From positions 84,323 to 148,322 of the forward strand of contig NZ_JAATOM010000016.1 of the NCBI RefSeq assembly GCF_019207085.1: DNA of 64,000 bases. The letters run 5' to 3'. Under the pieces are notes generated by a model. The model searched no databases. It worked only from the letters and a program-made list of their open reading frames with translations, and had not been told where the DNA came from. The translations under genes were made by a program, and so were the position numbers. How positions within the stretch are numbered: the first letter of the stretch is position 1; every line of letters starts with the position of its first letter. Positions 61,787 through 64,000 of the stretch are shown one piece after another. The stretch is from Variovorax sp. dw_308. Lineage in GTDB: Bacteria > Pseudomonadota > Gammaproteobacteria > Burkholderiales > Burkholderiaceae_C.

Positions 61787-61924
61787 CAACGCTGCAAGGT
61801 GTTTGAAAACAGGGAGGCGAACTCGTTCTCTCAGCAGCTACTGGCAACTATCGAATCGATTGCCGATGGCGACGAAAGCAAGCAAGCCCGTTATCTATCC
61901 ACTCTCAACTGAAAGGTGAGCATC

Positions 61925-62410
61925 ATGGCCGTAGACATGTTTATCAAGATAGGCGCGATCGAAGGCGAATCCGTCGATGCCAAGCACAAGAAGGAAATCG
62001 ACGTCCTGGCCTGGAACTGGGGCCTCTCGCAAAGCGGCACCACGCACGTGGGCACCGGCGGCGGCGCCGGCAAGGTGAACATCCAGGACCTGTCCTTCAC
62101 GAAGTACACCGACTCCGCCTCGCATGCGCTGATCCTCGCCTGCTGCAAGGGCACGCACTACGACGAGGCCGTCCTGGTCGTGCGCAAGGCCGGCGACAAC
62201 CCGCTGGAATACATCACCATCACCATGAGCGACCTGATCGTGACCAGTGTCAGCACCGGCGGCAGCGGCGGCGAAGACCGGCTGACGGAGAACATCACGC
62301 TCAACTTCGCCAAGGTGAAATACGAATACGACCCGCAGGCCAAGGAAGGCGCGGGCAAGGGCAAGAAGACGGCGGCGTGGAATATCGCGGAGAACACGCC
62401 GTTCGGTTGA
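61925..62410 (+). CDS. hcp: Hcp, type VI secretion inner tube protein
   Basis: The 161-residue protein is the tube subunit, secreted as stacked hexamers. MFIKIGAIEGESVDAKHKKE, LAWNWGLSQSGTTHVGTGGG and DLSFTKYTDSASHALILACC are typical of Hcp1-type proteins. The ATG at 61925 is preferred to a GTG at 61916 because AAGGTGAG is correctly placed. A 138-base gap from tssC, and a strong terminator after it, suggest that hcp can be transcribed as a separate, abundant message. Confidence 0.96.
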   Translation: MAVDMFIKIGAIEGESVDAKHKKEIDVLAWNWGLSQSGTTHVGTGGGAGKVNIQDLSFTKYTDSASHALILACCKGTHYDEAVLVVRKAGDNPLEYITITMSDLIVTSVSTGGSGGEDRLTENITLNFAKVKYEYDPQAKEGAGKGKKTAAWNIAENTPFG

Positions 62411-62473
62411 TGGGTTGCGGGCTGGTCCGCTCTCGGCAGCCTTCGGGCGCAGGAGCGGACAGCGGAAGACAAG

Positions 62474-62508
62474 AAGCAGAAGTCGCGAAAGGGCTTCTGC
62501 TTTTTTTT
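62474..62508 (+). terminator. Rho-independent terminator after hcp
   Basis: AAGCAGAAG (62474-62482) pairs with CTTCTGCTT (62494-62502) around an 11-base loop, followed by a run of eight T that ends at 62508. It lies 64 bases after the hcp stop and would end the tssABC-hcp transcript. The stem resembles the GCAGAAG motif of the dispersed TTCTGCG elements. Confidence 0.88.
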
Positions 62509-62541
62509 ATTGCGGCGCGCCGATGACTTCTGCGACGCCGC

Positions 62542-63306
62542 CTACGGCAGCATCTGCGTCACATCATCATCCGCATGCGCCCACAGCGCCAGCGCGGTGT
62601 AGTTGTCATAGCCGGGCTTGGCGCGGCTCCTGACCTGCGCATCGAGTTGCTCGATCCATTGGCTTGGATTGCGCGAAGCTTGCAGCGTCTCGTTCAGGCA
62701 CGCATCGCCCAGCGGTTCCCAGATGCCGTCAGAGCACAGCAGGATCACGTCGCCCACAGCCAGCGGCACGGGGCGCGAGATGCCAATCTCGGGCGCCGGT
62801 TCGATGGCGCCGAGGGCCGACAGCAACATGTTGCGTTGCGGATGCAGCCGCGCGCCTTCGTCGTCGAGCATGCCGCCGGCCACCATCTGCTGGACCAGGC
62901 TGTGATCGAGGGAACGGGTCAGCACCGCGCCGCCGCGGAACAGGTAGGCGCGGCTGTCGCCGCAGTGGGCCATGGCCACCGTGTTCTCGTGCAGGTCGAT
63001 GGCCGCGAGGACCACGGTGGAGCGCATCGCCGACAGCTTGCCGCCCTCGGCCTGGCGCGCCACCACGTCGAGGTTGGCGCGCTCGATGACGTTGCGCAGC
63101 AAGTCGGCGTCGAGGCCCGGGCGCTCGGCGAAGGTGGCCAGCACGCTGCTGCGCACGACGGCCGCGGCCACGTCGCCGCCACCGTGGCCACCGGCGCCGT
63201 CCGCGACGACGCAGACCACGTAGCGGTCGTCGTTCCAGTGGCCGTAGGTGTCCTCGTTGTACGAACGCCCGCCCTGCTTGGACAAGGTCACGATTTCTAT
63301 CTCCAC
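62542..63306 (-). CDS. PP2C-family serine/threonine phosphatase (PppA-like) of the type VI locus
   Basis: The 254-residue protein has the PP2C metal-binding motifs: an N-terminal RSYNEDTYG, VVADGAGGHGGGDVA with D36, AHCGDSRAYLF, and LLCSDGIWEPL near the end, plus a C-terminal NYTALAL. In type VI loci such a phosphatase (PppA) reverses phosphorylation of an FHA protein by the kinase PpkA. The FHA-family gene tagH is next on the same strand, consistent with this switch, but no kinase gene is inside the window. It is convergent with hcp across the terminator. Confidence 0.9.
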   Translation of the reverse strand: MEIEIVTLSKQGGRSYNEDTYGHWNDDRYVVCVVADGAGGHGGGDVAAAVVRSSVLATFAERPGLDADLLRNVIERANLDVVARQAEGGKLSAMRSTVVLAAIDLHENTVAMAHCGDSRAYLFRGGAVLTRSLDHSLVQQMVAGGMLDDEGARLHPQRNMLLSALGAIEPAPEIGISRPVPLAVGDVILLCSDGIWEPLGDACLNETLQASRNPSQWIEQLDAQVRSRAKPGYDNYTALALWAHADDDVTQMLP

Positions 63307-63363
63307 CCGGCTCTCCTCTTTGTCGTTGTCGCCTCGTGGCTGCGGTCGTGGTGTGCCTGAGCG

Positions 63364-64000
63364 CTATTTGCGGCCCGCCTTCAGGCGCGCCATCTGCTCG
63401 TCATAGGCCTGCACAAAGGCCTTGCCGAACAGGCTGTGGAAGTCGTCCTCGGCTTCGGCCGCGATGCCGCCGTACAGCGCGACGAATTCATCCCACAGCC
63501 TGGCCTTGCGATTGCTGAAGAAGGCGTCGAAGGCGGACTTGGAGACGATCTTCTTTTCCAGCTCCGCGGGCGTGAAGCGCGCGAGCACATGTGCCAGGGC
63601 CGCGCGCATGCCGACCATCACGCCGAACTCGTGGGCGCGCAGGTCGTCGTAGGCGTCGCGCATCGCTTCCTCGGGGCCCATGAAGCCGCGCACGCCGGCG
63701 CCCAGCAAGTGGGCCAGTGCAACCTCCGCAGTGGGCGAGAACTTGAGCGGATTGTTGGCCTGCGCCGCGATCATCGTGACCTCGGCCTGCACGCCGCGCT
63801 TGACCTCCTGGCGGGCATGCAACAGTTGCAAGGTGCCTTCTGCCGCGGTACGCAGCAGCGCGCCGATGCGCTCCATGAGCTCGGGCGTGAGCGCGGTGGG
63901 CATCTGGTGGGTGCTGTTGACGCCGCGCAGGAAGGCGGCGAAGAGGACGTCGTCGGAAGCGGGTGCGGGGGCGGGTCCTGTCGCTGCCGCCGGTGCAATC
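63364..64000 (-). CDS. tagH: TagH-type FHA-domain protein of the type VI locus, C-terminal part only
   Basis: The frame is open through the right edge, so the N-terminal FHA domain lies outside; about 211 residues are visible. The visible part is the C-terminal helical domain characteristic of type VI FHA proteins: FAAFLRGV, then LLRTAAEGTLQLLHARQEVK, ANNPLKFSPTAEVALAHLLG and RLWDEFVALYGGIAAEAEDD. The FHA domain would bind phosphothreonine and promote apparatus assembly. It ends 57 bases before the phosphatase gene, with which it forms the post-translational control pair. Confidence 0.85.
   Translation of the reverse strand, partial: IAPAAATGPAPAPASDDVLFAAFLRGVNSTHQMPTALTPELMERIGALLRTAAEGTLQLLHARQEVKRGVQAEVTMIAAQANNPLKFSPTAEVALAHLLGAGVRGFMGPEEAMRDAYDDLRAHEFGVMVGMRAALAHVLARFTPAELEKKIVSKSAFDAFFSNRKARLWDEFVALYGGIAAEAEDDFHSLFGKAFVQAYDEQMARLKAGRK

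Overview
The window looks like the chromosome of a GC-rich betaproteobacterium of the order Burkholderiales, most likely a comamonad (Variovorax-like). This is inferred from several things together: very high GC, Bug-family (TctC-like) orphan solute receptors, a branched-chain-amino-acid-type ABC operon carrying its own acyl-CoA ligase, PurT, dispersed CCCTCTCCC palindromes, and the style of the type VI secretion cluster. No rRNA, tRNA, CRISPR array, prophage or insertion sequence was recognised. Gene density is normal, with few gaps over 300 bases.

Layout. 1-3836: the end of a catabolic operon (crotonase, aldehyde dehydrogenase, GMC oxidoreductase). 4146-5435: ammonium transporter amtB behind a sequence matching a sigma-54 promoter. 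5451-7250: small or unassigned genes, one an exported NlpC/P60-like protein. 7495-14518: a ribose-type (CUT2) ABC transporter with a Tat-type binding protein, then a TetR regulator and a second aldehyde dehydrogenase. 14742-22873 (minus strand): an AraC regulator and livHMGF-acyl-CoA ligase-livK, interrupted between livG and livF by a 650-base insert holding two inverted copies of a structured repeat. 23038-30185 (minus): an esterase, then a type VI effector module of VgrG with a C-terminal extension, a phospholipase D effector and a Sel1-repeat lipoprotein as probable immunity protein. 30406-40277: purT, two beta-oxidation genes, a ClsC-like phospholipase D lipoprotein, an aspartic protease, an alpha carbonic anhydrase, and an AraC regulator divergent from a Tat-exported carotenoid oxygenase. 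40362-43933: a small catabolic operon (FAH hydrolase, VOC protein, BKACE-type enzyme) with a divergent LysR regulator. 44071-54530: a CoA-ester catabolic island in two divergent arms around a palindromic operator. One arm is SDR, MaoC, HMG-CoA-synthase-like/DUF35 fusion, thiolase, acyl-CoA dehydrogenase and Bug receptor; the other is CoA-transferase, Bug receptor and M20 amidohydrolase. 54720-64000: an orphan NarL-type regulator and part of a type VI secretion locus (tssL-like, a truncated IcmF-like gene, tssJ, tssA, tssB, tssC, hcp, a PP2C phosphatase and the end of tagH), which runs out of the window.

How the genes work together. Most of the window is uptake coupled to CoA-dependent catabolism of organic acids, each unit with its own regulator. 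The other theme is contact-dependent antagonism: the core apparatus at 55.6-64 kb, and about 25 kb away an independent vgrG-effector-immunity cassette whose effector and immunity genes have clearly lower GC, as expected for a transferred module. The features most worth a second look are the DotU-BON-DUF4384 fusion and short IcmF-like protein of the secretion locus, the HMG-CoA-synthase-like protein with altered catalytic residues, the paired hairpin elements between livG and livF, a dispersed TTCTGCG inverted-repeat element, and an orphan palindrome-promoter between convergent genes at 35.5 kb.
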